This document shows, in pieces, positions 42,780 through 50,550 of a stretch of DNA of 64,000 bases. Position 1 is the stretch's first letter; each line of letters starts with the position of its first letter. Position numbers and translations under genes: made by a program. The notes under the pieces were generated by a model that worked only from the letters and a program-made list of their open reading frames with translations, was not told the DNA's origin and did not search any database. The stretch is from Bacillus sp. DNRA2 (GTDB lineage: Bacteria > Bacillota > Bacilli > Bacillales > Cytobacillaceae): the NCBI RefSeq assembly GCF_012843265.1, contig NZ_JABAIT010000006.1, positions 62,001 to 126,000 on the forward strand, in the 5' to 3' direction.

Positions 42780-44633
42780 ATGCACATGAAAAAAGCATGG
42801 TGGAAAGAAGCAATCGCCTACCAAATTTATCCCAGAAGCTTTATGGACTCAAATGGTGACGGAATTGGCGACATCCAAGGAATTATCTCAAAGCTTGATT
42901 ACCTGAAAGACCTCGGCATCGACCTAATTTGGATCTGCCCGATGTTCGAATCGCCGAACGACGATAACGGGTACGACATCAGCAACTATCAGGAAATCTT
43001 GGCTGAATTCGGTACGATGGCTGACTTCGACCAACTTCTTGCGGAAACGCATCGTCGCGGCATGAAACTCATCCTTGACCTCGTCATCAATCACACTAGT
43101 GACGAGCATCCCTGGTTTATTGAATCCCGTGCCGCACTTGATTCACCAAAGCGGGACTGGTACATCTGGCGGGACGGCAAGAACGCTGACAACGGAAAAA
43201 ATAACGATGGATTTCTAACCCAACATACAACGGACGCTAACCCACACTACATCGTTGAAACGGCAACTGAATTCGCAACCAGACCTGAAAATGAAGCTGC
43301 GGCAACTGAAACTGAAACTGAATCTGAAACACCAATACAAACAGCTCCCCCAAACAACTGGGAGAGCATTTTCGGTGGCTCTGCTTGGGAATACGACCAG
43401 GCAACCAATCAATATTATCTGCATCTATTCTCGCGCAAACAACCAGACCTCAATTGGGAAAATCCCGAGATGCGCAACAGCCTTTATGAAATGATTAACT
43501 GGTGGCTCGACAAGGGCATCGACGGTTTCCGCGTTGACGCTATCAGTCATATAAAAAAAGAACCCGGCTTGTCCGACATGCCAAATCCGTACGGTGACCA
43601 ATACGTTCCGGCTTTTCCGAAAATGATGAACGTTGAAGGCATCCACACCCATCTTGCGGAGCTGAAACAACAAACCTTTGCGAAATACGACATCGTTACG
43701 GTTGGCGAAGCAAACGGTGTCTCCATCGAAAATCCAGCCGATATTGAGCAATGGGTCGGTGAAACAGAAGGCAAATTCAACATGGTTTTCCAATTCGAGC
43801 ATATGGCCCTTTGGGATGCCGAAGCGAAAAAACAGCTTGATATAAACGATTTGAAGCAGGTCCTGACGCGCTGGCAAAAAGGGCTTGAGAATAAAGGCTG
43901 GAATGCTTTGTTTCTTGAAAATCACGATAAACCCAGGATGGTTTCCACATGGGGTAATGATCAGCAATATTGGCGCGAGAGTGCAACGGCCTTCGCTGCG
44001 ATGTATTTTCTTATGCAAGGCACACCATTCATCTATCAAGGTCAGGAAATCGGCATGACCAATGTCCATTACCCAGCTATTGAAGATTACAACGATGTTG
44101 CTACTCGTAACCTGTACAACGGTAAGCGCGAGAGCGGCATCCCTCATGAGGAAATCATGGCTATCATTTGGGACTCAAGCCGTGACAACTCTCGCACACC
44201 GATGCAATGGAGCGCTTCGGAGAATGCCGGCTTCACCACTGGCACGCCTTGGTTAAAAATAAACCCAAATTACGTTAGCATTAATGTTGAGCAGCAACAA
44301 ACCGACGAGTCATCCATCCTAAATTTTTATAAAAAAATGATCAGGTTGAAAAAGGAAAACTTAGTCTTCACCTACGGAAGCTATGAGCTGCTGCTGCAAG
44401 GCCACGGGCAAATCTACGCTTACACACGGACTCTAATAAGTGATGAAAACAGCGATAAAATCATCGTGATTGCCAACCTCTCCGCACATTCAGCACAATT
44501 CCAACTGGAGCAGGGAATATCGCAATCTCTGGCGTACGATCAATTGCTGCTCCACAACTACGAAGTCGCACCACACGAACCACTCAACCAACTCGAACTA
44601 AAACCATACGAAACCCGCACTTACACACTTTAA
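42780..44633 (+). CDS. GH13 alpha-glucosidase / oligo-1,6-glucosidase
   Basis: Cytoplasmic glycosidase, 617 residues, that releases glucose from isomaltose or maltose oligosaccharides. GH13 motifs: DLVINHTSDEHPWF, nucleophile Asp253 (GFRVDAISHI), acid/base Glu310 (TVGEANGV) and Asp383 (FLENHDKPR). An unusual insert of about 35 residues, Glu/Thr-rich (ATETETESETP), interrupts the loop before NNWESIFGGSAWE. GTGAGGT ends 7 nt before ATG 42780; ATG 42786 is an alternative. It stands alone with no sugar transporter beside it, so the substrate (sucrose-6-P, trehalose-6-P or isomaltose) is not settled. Confidence 0.9.
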   Translation: MHMKKAWWKEAIAYQIYPRSFMDSNGDGIGDIQGIISKLDYLKDLGIDLIWICPMFESPNDDNGYDISNYQEILAEFGTMADFDQLLAETHRRGMKLILDLVINHTSDEHPWFIESRAALDSPKRDWYIWRDGKNADNGKNNDGFLTQHTTDANPHYIVETATEFATRPENEAAATETETESETPIQTAPPNNWESIFGGSAWEYDQATNQYYLHLFSRKQPDLNWENPEMRNSLYEMINWWLDKGIDGFRVDAISHIKKEPGLSDMPNPYGDQYVPAFPKMMNVEGIHTHLAELKQQTFAKYDIVTVGEANGVSIENPADIEQWVGETEGKFNMVFQFEHMALWDAEAKKQLDINDLKQVLTRWQKGLENKGWNALFLENHDKPRMVSTWGNDQQYWRESATAFAAMYFLMQGTPFIYQGQEIGMTNVHYPAIEDYNDVATRNLYNGKRESGIPHEEIMAIIWDSSRDNSRTPMQWSASENAGFTTGTPWLKINPNYVSINVEQQQTDESSILNFYKKMIRLKKENLVFTYGSYELLLQGHGQIYAYTRTLISDENSDKIIVIANLSAHSAQFQLEQGISQSLAYDQLLLHNYEVAPHEPLNQLELKPYETRTYTL

Positions 44634-44639
44634 AGCGAT

Positions 44640-44654
44640 GGGGGACAGTCCCCC
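44640..44654. repeat. GGGGGACAGTCCCCC palindrome
   Basis: Perfect core 7 nt after the glucosidase stop; flanks GCGAT/ATCGC extend the pairing. Confidence 0.9.
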
Positions 44655-44746
44655 ATCGCTTTACTGCGTTAAACCTTATTTTTTCTAAAGTTTAGTTCCT
44701 GCTAGGGAGGTTTCACCTTATAAATGAACGATATAATGACCAAAGT

Positions 44747-44980
44747 TTAAAGCTTTCCCCGCATCATTGGCGAAAACAAAGCTGGGATAAAATATGCTTT
44801 GTTATTTGCCAACTTACTCAAACAATGATTGCAAATTGCGCCAACTCCAAAGAATGGCACACCATACCGATCGAAAATCTCCTGGGTAAACGGATCTTTG
44901 CTATCAGCATACACCAACTCAAACCCTCTTCGAATTACCCTTCTAGTATCCGCTGCACAAACAAGACACGCCTTCACCAC
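44747..44980 (-). CDS. Small CxxC...CxxC protein, 77 aa
   Basis: A probable zinc-binding protein: ACLVC near residue 6 and ICNHC near residue 50. No further homology recognised. The GTG start at 44980 has AAAAGGGG about 10 nt upstream on the minus strand. It could be a small regulator or domain remnant. Confidence 0.5.
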   Translation of the reverse strand: MVKACLVCAADTRRVIRRGFELVYADSKDPFTQEIFDRYGVPFFGVGAICNHCLSKLANNKAYFIPALFSPMMRGKL

Positions 44981-45050
44981 GCCACATTGCCCCTTTTCTA
45001 CTAATCATATGAACGCACAAAACCACATATTCAAAAAACTTTAGCGAAGT

Positions 45051-45180
45051 GGGGGACAGTCCCCCAACAAGGTGAAGCGGTACAGAAGTGGGGGACAGTC
45101 CCCCACTACGGTGAAGCGGCACAGAAGTGGGGGACAGTCCCCCAACACGGTGAAGCAGTACAGATGTAGGGGCCAGCCCA
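45051..45180. repeat. Three tandem 39-bp units with GGGGGACAGTCCCCC cores
   Basis: Perfect cores start at 45051, 45090 and 45129 (39-bp period), joined by GGTGAAGCGG-type linkers; a decayed fourth core follows at about 45167. Confidence 0.92.
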
Positions 45181-45218
45181 CGCTACACTTATTCACCCGA
45201 ACACCAACTCCAAACAAC

Positions 45219-45295
45219 ACAAAAACCCTTCCGTTGCATTGTAAGTCGGGAAGGGGGAGGACCATCCTTACAACATCAACCAGAAGGGTTTTTCA
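45219..45295 (-). terminator. Long hairpin terminator of the DoxX gene
   Basis: On the minus strand GAAGGG...CCCTTC arms end in a T run; the inner arms TTGTAAG/CTTACAA and GTTG/CAAC lengthen the stem to about 70 nt overall. Confidence 0.75.
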
Positions 45296-45345
45296 AATCT
45301 AAGCTATTCTAAACGCGAACCATATCGCGAATTTACACAAACTCG

Positions 45346-45867
45346 TTACGCTGCATTTTTGCCAGCTTTTCCAGTCGCCCCACCGTTTTTGAAAACAGTT
45401 TTGCGGATAAACGGAATCACCCAATGGTCTAAACCAAATTTACCTGCATTGAAACCTGCAACTAGGATGATTACACCAAAGAAAATATCAGATGGGTTAT
45501 GAGATACTGTTCCAGCCAAGAAGAATGAAAAGTTCATCACAAGTCCAAAGAACATAGCAGCAGTTGTTAAGCAACCTAAGATTAGGCCAAGACCAATTAA
45601 GAATTCACCTAATGGCACAATAGTATTGAATACATCCACATTTGGAAGAGCGATATGATTTAAGAAGTCCACATACCAGCTATAAACCACACTACCATCT
45701 GGACCTTTTACCGGATTGGCAACGGCATTTTTCAAAAATCCTGAAGCGTCAAAGCCAGGTCCAGTTAATTTGCCCCAACCTGCAGTCATCCAGTTATATC
45801 CAAGCCACAATCTAATAATTGTAAGAATACCAGCGGCGATAGTGTTTTCTCGTAAAAATTTTACCAT
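45346..45867 (-). CDS. DoxX-family membrane protein
   Basis: 173 residues with four membrane helices and the conserved N-terminal region IRLWLGYNWMTAGWGKL. DoxX proteins are linked to thiosulfate:quinone oxidoreductase in archaea and to redox stress complexes in actinobacteria; the role in bacilli is unknown. AAGGAGAT upstream on the minus strand. Confidence 0.88.
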   Translation of the reverse strand: MVKFLRENTIAAGILTIIRLWLGYNWMTAGWGKLTGPGFDASGFLKNAVANPVKGPDGSVVYSWYVDFLNHIALPNVDVFNTIVPLGEFLIGLGLILGCLTTAAMFFGLVMNFSFFLAGTVSHNPSDIFFGVIILVAGFNAGKFGLDHWVIPFIRKTVFKNGGATGKAGKNAA

Positions 45868-46085
45868 TTAGAACATCTCCTTAGTGCTTATGTTTTATTT
45901 GCTTTCCACACTGTAAATATACCAAACGAAAATTAGAAAAAGTTACATGTGTGATTGAATTCACAAATCCGTAAAAAGATTTTGAACATTTTATTACATG
46001 ACGGTAGTGAAAACACCTCGAAACCCGAATAATACAAGGTTTCTTTTAATATCTTAAGTTATTGGAAAAAAGGGAGGGAATCCAA

Positions 46086-46811
46086 TTGAAAATCACAAAA
46101 TGCGATTGCTTGTATCAAATTACCTTTGTACCACACATTTTTCCGGTAAATTGCTATCTAATCGAGGAAGACGATAACCTCACCTTAATTGATACGGCAC
46201 TCCCATACAGTGCGAAAACAATCCTTAAAACGGCAGAAATAATCGGCAAGCCAATCAAGCGAATTCTGCTTACACATGCCCACGAAGACCATGTTGGGTC
46301 TCTTGATGCGATAAAACGTGCCAATCCAGAAGTTGAAGTTTATATATCTGAACGCGACAACCTGATTATGAATGGAGACTACACACTTAGTGCTGATGAG
46401 GATCAGGCGCCAATTAAGGGGGGCATTCCGAAAAGAATAAAAACAAAAGCAGATGTAACACTTAAAGAGGGAGATCATATCGGTTCTTTGCAAGCCATCG
46501 AAACGCCAGGTCACACGCCGGGTTCGATGTCTTATTTAGATAAGCGAACAGGTGCATTAATTGCCGGGGATGCCTTTCAAACACATGGAGGGATTGCTGT
46601 TGCCGGTGATGTGAAAAAGCTTTTCCCGTTTCCGGGCTGGGCAACCTGGAGCAAGCCAACTGCACTGGAGAGTGCCAAAAAACTCGTAATCTACAATCCA
46701 GAACTACTCGCCCCCGGACATGGCGGTATCCTTAGAAACCCTGTCCAAGCCATGAAACGAGCCATCGACACCTTCGAAATCAAAATGAAAGGCGCCATCA
46801 TCATCCGTTAA
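46086..46811 (+). CDS. MBL-fold metallo-hydrolase
   Basis: 241 residues. Metal-binding THAHEDHVG, GHTPGS, GDAF and PGHGG motifs are all present, so the enzyme should bind two metals. The glyoxalase II-like order suggests a thioester or lactone hydrolase but the substrate cannot be told. TTG 46086 is chosen with GGGAGGG 7 nt upstream; the frame is open back to 46062. A paired palindrome follows the gene. Confidence 0.88.
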   Translation: MKITKCDCLYQITFVPHIFPVNCYLIEEDDNLTLIDTALPYSAKTILKTAEIIGKPIKRILLTHAHEDHVGSLDAIKRANPEVEVYISERDNLIMNGDYTLSADEDQAPIKGGIPKRIKTKADVTLKEGDHIGSLQAIETPGHTPGSMSYLDKRTGALIAGDAFQTHGGIAVAGDVKKLFPFPGWATWSKPTALESAKKLVIYNPELLAPGHGGILRNPVQAMKRAIDTFEIKMKGAIIIR

Positions 46812-46825
46812 CACACTAAAGCAGC

Positions 46826-46879
46826 GGGGGACAGTCCCCCGCTGCTTTGCTGCGGTGAAGTGCTGGGGGACTGTCCCCC
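46826..46879. repeat. Two GGGGGAC(A/T)GTCCCCC palindromes, 39 bp apart
   Basis: 46826-46840 (centre A) and 46865-46879 (centre T), with flanks GCAGC/GCTGC and GAAGTGCT/AACACTTC extending both stems. They lie between convergent genes and may serve as terminators. Confidence 0.9.
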
Positions 46880-46903
46880 AACACTTCACCGCGCTAAACT
46901 ATG

Positions 46904-47242
46904 TTAATATACTATCTTGTCACCAGAGCTAAGCGCTAGTTTCTCGATTGTTCCCACAGGCAGCTCAAGCGTTTTTACCGCTCCCACCACAGGCATAATG
47001 ACCCGATTGGGCTTCACCCTCTCGCGCACTGTCACCACCACGTCATCGCCATCCAAAAAAACTACATCAATTGGAAAGAACATAAAGAACATATGAATCG
47101 AATTGCACGGAACAAGCAATATTCCTTCATCAACAATCGGCCGCAACCGAAACATTAATCCTCTAAAGCGCGGCCAAAACCGATCACACACAGTAATTTC
47201 CAAATCAACCGCAAATTCATAATTATTTCTTATAATTTTCAC
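46904..47242 (-). CDS. DUF192 family protein
   Basis: 112 residues: RFRGLMFR, NSIHMFFMFFPIDVVFLD and the ending VKTLELPVGTIEKLALSSGD are the DUF192 signature. Function unknown. It is divergent from the Tad locus. Confidence 0.85.
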   Translation of the reverse strand: MKIIRNNYEFAVDLEITVCDRFWPRFRGLMFRLRPIVDEGILLVPCNSIHMFFMFFPIDVVFLDGDDVVVTVRERVKPNRVIMPVVGAVKTLELPVGTIEKLALSSGDKIVY

Positions 47243-47273
47243 AATTTTGCCCTTCCTTCGATAAAGTACCTAG

Positions 47274-47302
47274 GTGAATTTTACTATTAAGAATGTTATA
47301 TT
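47274..47302 (+). promoter_or_regulatory. Candidate promoter of the Tad pilus locus
   Basis: Extended -10 TGT-TATATT (47294-47302); the -35 is weak (GTGAAT at 47274-47279). The predicted start lies at the 5' edge of the riboswitch. Confidence 0.5.
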
Positions 47303-47306
47303 TGAA

Positions 47307-47410
47307 TAGCAAACAAACGAAAAAGGCAAACCTTGAGAAATCTTGGGACGCAAAGCTATAGGGGCTTAACGGGGAACGCCGAAGTCAGCCAGTTACCGAA
47401 TCTGTTGAAG
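47307..47410 (+). ncRNA. Cyclic di-GMP-I (GEMM) riboswitch
   Basis: The order of conserved elements fits the GEMM-I aptamer: GGCAAACC, a hairpin with GAAA tetraloop (47337-47340), GGGACGCAAAGC (47345-47356), a second helix built from GGCTT...AAG-GCC, and GCCAGTTACCGAA (47388-47400). The first helix can close between CAAACA near 47311 and CTGTTG at 47402. CTGTT can instead pair with AACAG at 47414-47418, a possible expression switch. It sits in the leader of the Tad pilus locus. Confidence 0.88.
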
Positions 47411-47820
47411 TGCTAACAGTGTATAACTAAACAATAGCCAAAAATCGATTAGAAGAAAGGCAAAAGAGGGCACAATGCAACTCGAAAAGTGGCCAGTTTA
47501 GCCATGCCGACATGAACGTACTACTACAAGCGAACAAACAACAGGTCTAGCAATCTAGCAAAAATCGAGCAGACCTAACTCATGCCGCGCTATGCTATAC
47601 GACAACACACGCCATCTTTTCGCCCAAAATCGAACAAGCAAACGGCCGATGCTTATGGAACTGCGAACCACACCACACACATAAGCGATCACAACTTGCC
47701 AAATTCGTAGTGTATTAAGGGTGCAAAAAAAGTGACCTCACAGAGCAACTAAACTCTTATGCCAATTAACTAATCTATTCCATGGCAAAAAATAGTTTCC
47801 ACGTCAGCAAATCACCGACT
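47411..47820 (+). other. Long non-coding leader between riboswitch and pilin gene
   Basis: About 400 nt with no credible gene. Contains AGGTCT...AGACCT (47543-47576). The shortest frames (for example MQLEKWPV) are not supported. Confidence 0.5.
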
Positions 47821-47880
47821 CCGTAATCAAGCTAAAGACCATAGGTGCCCGAAGTCAGCCAGTTACCGAAACTGTAGTGT
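47821..47880 (+). ncRNA. Diverged or truncated GEMM-like 3' half
   Basis: A 22-nt string beginning CCGAAGTCAG and ending TTACCGAA is identical to 47379-47400 and recurs at 47849-47870. Upstream, AAGCTAAAG resembles the aptamer core, but GGGACGCAAAGC is missing. It lies about 50 nt before the pilin start. Confidence 0.5.
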
Positions 47881-47922
47881 TACTTATCGTTGTTTGCCAA
47901 TAATAATATGAGGTGAACAATT

Positions 47923-48117
47923 ATGATGAAGAAAATCAAAGGACTTTTCAGCGAAGAACAGGGACAAGGTATGACAGAATACGGACTAATCCTAGGTCTA
48001 ATCGCACTTGCCGTAGTAGCAGTACTAGGGCTATTTGGTGATGAGCTCAACACCAAATTCGATGCCCTCCTAAAAGAACTACAAGGAGACGGCACCGAAG
48101 GCACAACAACGCCATAA
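47923..48117 (+). CDS. Flp-type pilin
   Basis: 64 residues: short basic leader, then EQGQGMTEYGLILGLIALAV, the class IVb Flp prepilin motif with Glu+5-type TEYG and a single hydrophobic helix. The leader would be cut after a Gly by TadV. GAGGTGA ends 6 nt before ATG 47923. It is the first gene of the Tad operon and is followed by a hairpin that should leave it most abundant. Confidence 0.9.
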   Translation: MMKKIKGLFSEEQGQGMTEYGLILGLIALAVVAVLGLFGDELNTKFDALLKELQGDGTEGTTTP

Positions 48118-48137
48118 TCACTTTCACATACAATATC

Positions 48138-48181
48138 AGATCTCCGCTTTCAATTGCACATTGAAGGTGGGGGTCTTTTCC
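48138..48181 (+). terminator. Hairpin after the pilin gene, partial terminator
   Basis: AGATCTCCGCTTTCAAT pairs with ATTGAAGGTGGGGGTCT through several wobbles, followed by TTTTC. Likely attenuates transcription so that pilin exceeds the assembly proteins. Confidence 0.7.
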
Positions 48182-48279
48182 CATTTGCAGCGCCGTACCG
48201 AAGCCGGCGCTCCATCCAAACAAGACGCCTCCAAGCAACACGCAAGCAGGCGTCTTAAGCATGTTTATCGAGGTGAAAG

Positions 48280-48774
48280 ATGCTCTTAAACACCATTTTA
48301 ATACTCATACTCATCGTCTCACTTGTCACCGATCTCAAAAGTAGACGAATTTTAAATATCATAACATTTCCAACGATGGCAATCGGACTAACCTATCACA
48401 GCATCGCCGCTGGCTGGTCCGGATTCACATTCAGCGGACTAGGACTATTACTTGGCTTTGGCCTCCTGCTCATCCCATATCTACTCGATGGAATGGGCGC
48501 CGGCGACGTCAAACTCCTAGCTGCCATCGGCGCGCTCAAAGGCGCAGCCTTCGTATTCGGTGCATTCCTATTCACCGCAATCACCGGCGGCCTCATCGCG
48601 CTCATCATTTTATTTGCCAAAAAAGACCTACTCAACACCCTGAAACGAATCATTATTTTTACAAAAATAAAGACTTTATCCGGGCTCGACCGATCTGAGT
48701 ATCATCACGCCTTTCCATACGGCGTGGCGATTGTCATCGGCACAGCTGCCCAGCTGGGAGCCAGCCTCCCATGA
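48280..48774 (+). CDS. tadV: Prepilin peptidase TadV/CpaA
   Basis: Type IV prepilin peptidase (A24), 164 residues, membrane protein. Catalytic aspartates in SLVTDLKSRRI and GMGAGDVKLLA. No methylase domain, as is usual for TadV. Overlaps tadE by 4 nt. Confidence 0.9.
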   Translation: MLLNTILILILIVSLVTDLKSRRILNIITFPTMAIGLTYHSIAAGWSGFTFSGLGLLLGFGLLLIPYLLDGMGAGDVKLLAAIGALKGAAFVFGAFLFTAITGGLIALIILFAKKDLLNTLKRIIIFTKIKTLSGLDRSEYHHAFPYGVAIVIGTAAQLGASLP

Positions 48775-49340
48775 AACATTCAAGTCCGGATGGAGAAAAC
48801 CAAGCTCCTAACAAGCGGGGGCGCAACCGTCGATCCCGGCGCTTTGCAGGCCAGACCCGTCAACATGGGCACTTAGCCCGCACGGAAGCAGGCCAGACCC
48901 GTCAACATGGGCACTTAGCCCGCACGGAAGCAGGCCAGACCCGCCAACCTCGGCGCTTGGCCCACTCAGAAGCAGGCCAGGCGACCGTCGAACTGGCACT
49001 CAGCTTGTTAGTATTGTTGCTCATTGTCTTCGCCATCATCGACTTTGGTCGGATATTTCAGGCTTACCTGACGACCGAACATGCTACACGCGAGGGGGCG
49101 CGGCTCGCCAGCCTTGGCGCGACCGACACCGAAATCACAACTGCAACCAAGACCGCTGCCCAGGTCGACGAAGCAGCCAAACTAACCGTCACAGTCACGC
49201 CGCAGCAGGACCTGCGCAAACGCGGAACATACGTGACCGTCGCCACCTCGTACCCAGTGACCATTTCCGTCCCGCTGATGGAAATGATCCTGCCCAACCC
49301 TTTTACTGTAAAAAGTAAAACCGTAATGAGGGTGGAATAA
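48771..49340 (+). CDS. tadE: TadE-like minor pilin with repeated leader
   Basis: 189 residues. Residues about 69-100 are the TadE module EAGQATVELALSLLVLLLIV. Upstream, the leader holds three 14-residue repeats (AGQTRQHGHLARTE type), each ending E-AGQ like the real processing site. The arginine-rich leader is unusually long. It overlaps tadV. Confidence 0.85.
   Translation: MKHSSPDGENQAPNKRGRNRRSRRFAGQTRQHGHLARTEAGQTRQHGHLARTEAGQTRQPRRLAHSEAGQATVELALSLLVLLLIVFAIIDFGRIFQAYLTTEHATREGARLASLGATDTEITTATKTAAQVDEAAKLTVTVTPQQDLRKRGTYVTVATSYPVTISVPLMEMILPNPFTVKSKTVMRVE
48846..48984 (+). repeat. 42-bp tandem repeats in tadE
   Basis: GCAGGCCAG occurs at 48846, 48888, 48930 and 48972 (exact 42-bp period). 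The first two units are identical, the third partly diverged. Confidence 0.92.
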
Positions 49341-50246
49341 ATGAATCGACTAATAAAGGAAGAAAAAGGTGCTGTTATCATTGTCGTAGCGTTGTTAATG
49401 GTGGCTTTTCTAGGTGTCACAGCCCTCGTCATCGACGGAGGCATGCTCTACCTTGAAAAGCAAAAACTTCAGGACGTTACCGACGCTGCAGCCTTGGCCG
49501 GAGCCCAAGAGCTCCCAACGGCAATTGATAAAGCAACGGCGCAAGCAAACCAAGCAATAACATTGAATGAAACCAACCCTAATCTCTTTAACATAAATTT
49601 TAATGAAAATAAACATCGGATCACGGTCCGAGCCCAAAAATCAGTCAACCTCGTCTTTGCAAAAGTGCTCGGCTTCGATAAAGCCAAAGTCGATGCCTTC
49701 AGTAAAGTCGAAATCGGCTCGCTCATCTCAGGGAGAGGGGCGGTCCCGGTTGGCATCGAGTACACCAGTCAAATTGCATTCGGTGATATAAAATATCTCA
49801 AGGTCGAGGACGCCACGGTCGGAAACTTCGGTGCGCTCGCCCTCGCCGGTCCCGGTGCCAAGCTATACGAGGAAGATTTTAAGAACGGCTATGAAAATGA
49901 GCTGCGTGTCAACCAAATCATCGACACGCAAACGGGGAATCTCGCAGGCCCGACTGCACGAGCGGTTAATTATCGCATCGCCGCCTGCCCGACCTCGACT
50001 TATCTCAACCATCCGGCTGATTGCCCGAGAGTTGTGCTAGTACCAGTATTTCAATCAGTGGTCACCCAGCAAAACCAAGTAAAGCAAGTCAAAATCGTCG
50101 GCTTTGCCAATTTCTTTATCGAGAATGTAAACTCAGGTAGCCAATCCGCCGAAATTGTCGGCCGCTTCATCGAGGCCGCTGACTCCGGCGAAATCAGCTA
50201 CAGCACAACAAACTACGGAGCCTACGGCTTCAAGCTGACAAGATAA
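49341..50246 (+). CDS. TadG-like pilus assembly protein
   Basis: 301 residues. N-terminal EEKGAVIIVVALLMVAFLGV then DVTDAAALAGAQEL, the Tad/TadG-like signature, and an extracytoplasmic beta-rich part. No von Willebrand A domain, so shorter than classical TadG. ATG directly follows the tadE stop. Confidence 0.82.
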   Translation: MNRLIKEEKGAVIIVVALLMVAFLGVTALVIDGGMLYLEKQKLQDVTDAAALAGAQELPTAIDKATAQANQAITLNETNPNLFNINFNENKHRITVRAQKSVNLVFAKVLGFDKAKVDAFSKVEIGSLISGRGAVPVGIEYTSQIAFGDIKYLKVEDATVGNFGALALAGPGAKLYEEDFKNGYENELRVNQIIDTQTGNLAGPTARAVNYRIAACPTSTYLNHPADCPRVVLVPVFQSVVTQQNQVKQVKIVGFANFFIENVNSGSQSAEIVGRFIEAADSGEISYSTTNYGAYGFKLTR

Positions 50247-50266
50247 TTTGCTTTTTTCAGATTGAG

Positions 50267-50309
50267 AGAGGGCACCCGCTCGCGAAATTCGCTAAGTGCC
50301 CTCTTTTTA
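50267..50309 (+). terminator. Terminator after the tadG-like gene
   Basis: AGAGGGCAC pairs with GTGCCCTCT, followed by TTTTTA. Its GTGCCC lies 53 bp before the next GTGCCC, so it looks like unit zero of the following array. Confidence 0.85.
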
Positions 50310-50326
50310 TAGTAGGCACGCAATAC

Positions 50327-50510
50327 AGGTCACTAAGAGCTGTGCTAAGTGCCCTAATTTAGCCTTGCGTAACAAAAACAGGTCACTAAACACGCCATAA
50401 GTACCCTAATTTAGCCCAGCAAAGCAAAAATAGGTCACTAAACATTCTGTTAGTGCCCTAATTTAGCCCAGCAATTCAAAATTAGGTTACTAAAAACAAA
50501 AATAGCAGCA
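50327..50510. repeat. Array of four 52-bp units, keyword GGTCACTAA/TTAGTGCCC
   Basis: AGGT(C/T)AC begins at 50327, 50380, 50432 and 50484 (53, 52, 52 bp). Each unit pairs AGGTCACTAA with TTAGTGCCCT across a short loop and carries TAATTTAGCC after it. Lies between the tadG-like gene and cpaB. Confidence 0.93.
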
Positions 50511-50550
50511 TAAGCCGATATTTATTTTAACCCAGACAGCAGGTGAACAG

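Noticed and set aside
43425-44147. 240-aa minus-strand frame
   Set aside because: Fully inside the GH13 gene, which carries all catalytic motifs on the plus strand.
45072-45302. Small frames in the 45-kb palindrome cluster
   Set aside because: Encoded entirely by the 39-bp repeats and a terminator hairpin.
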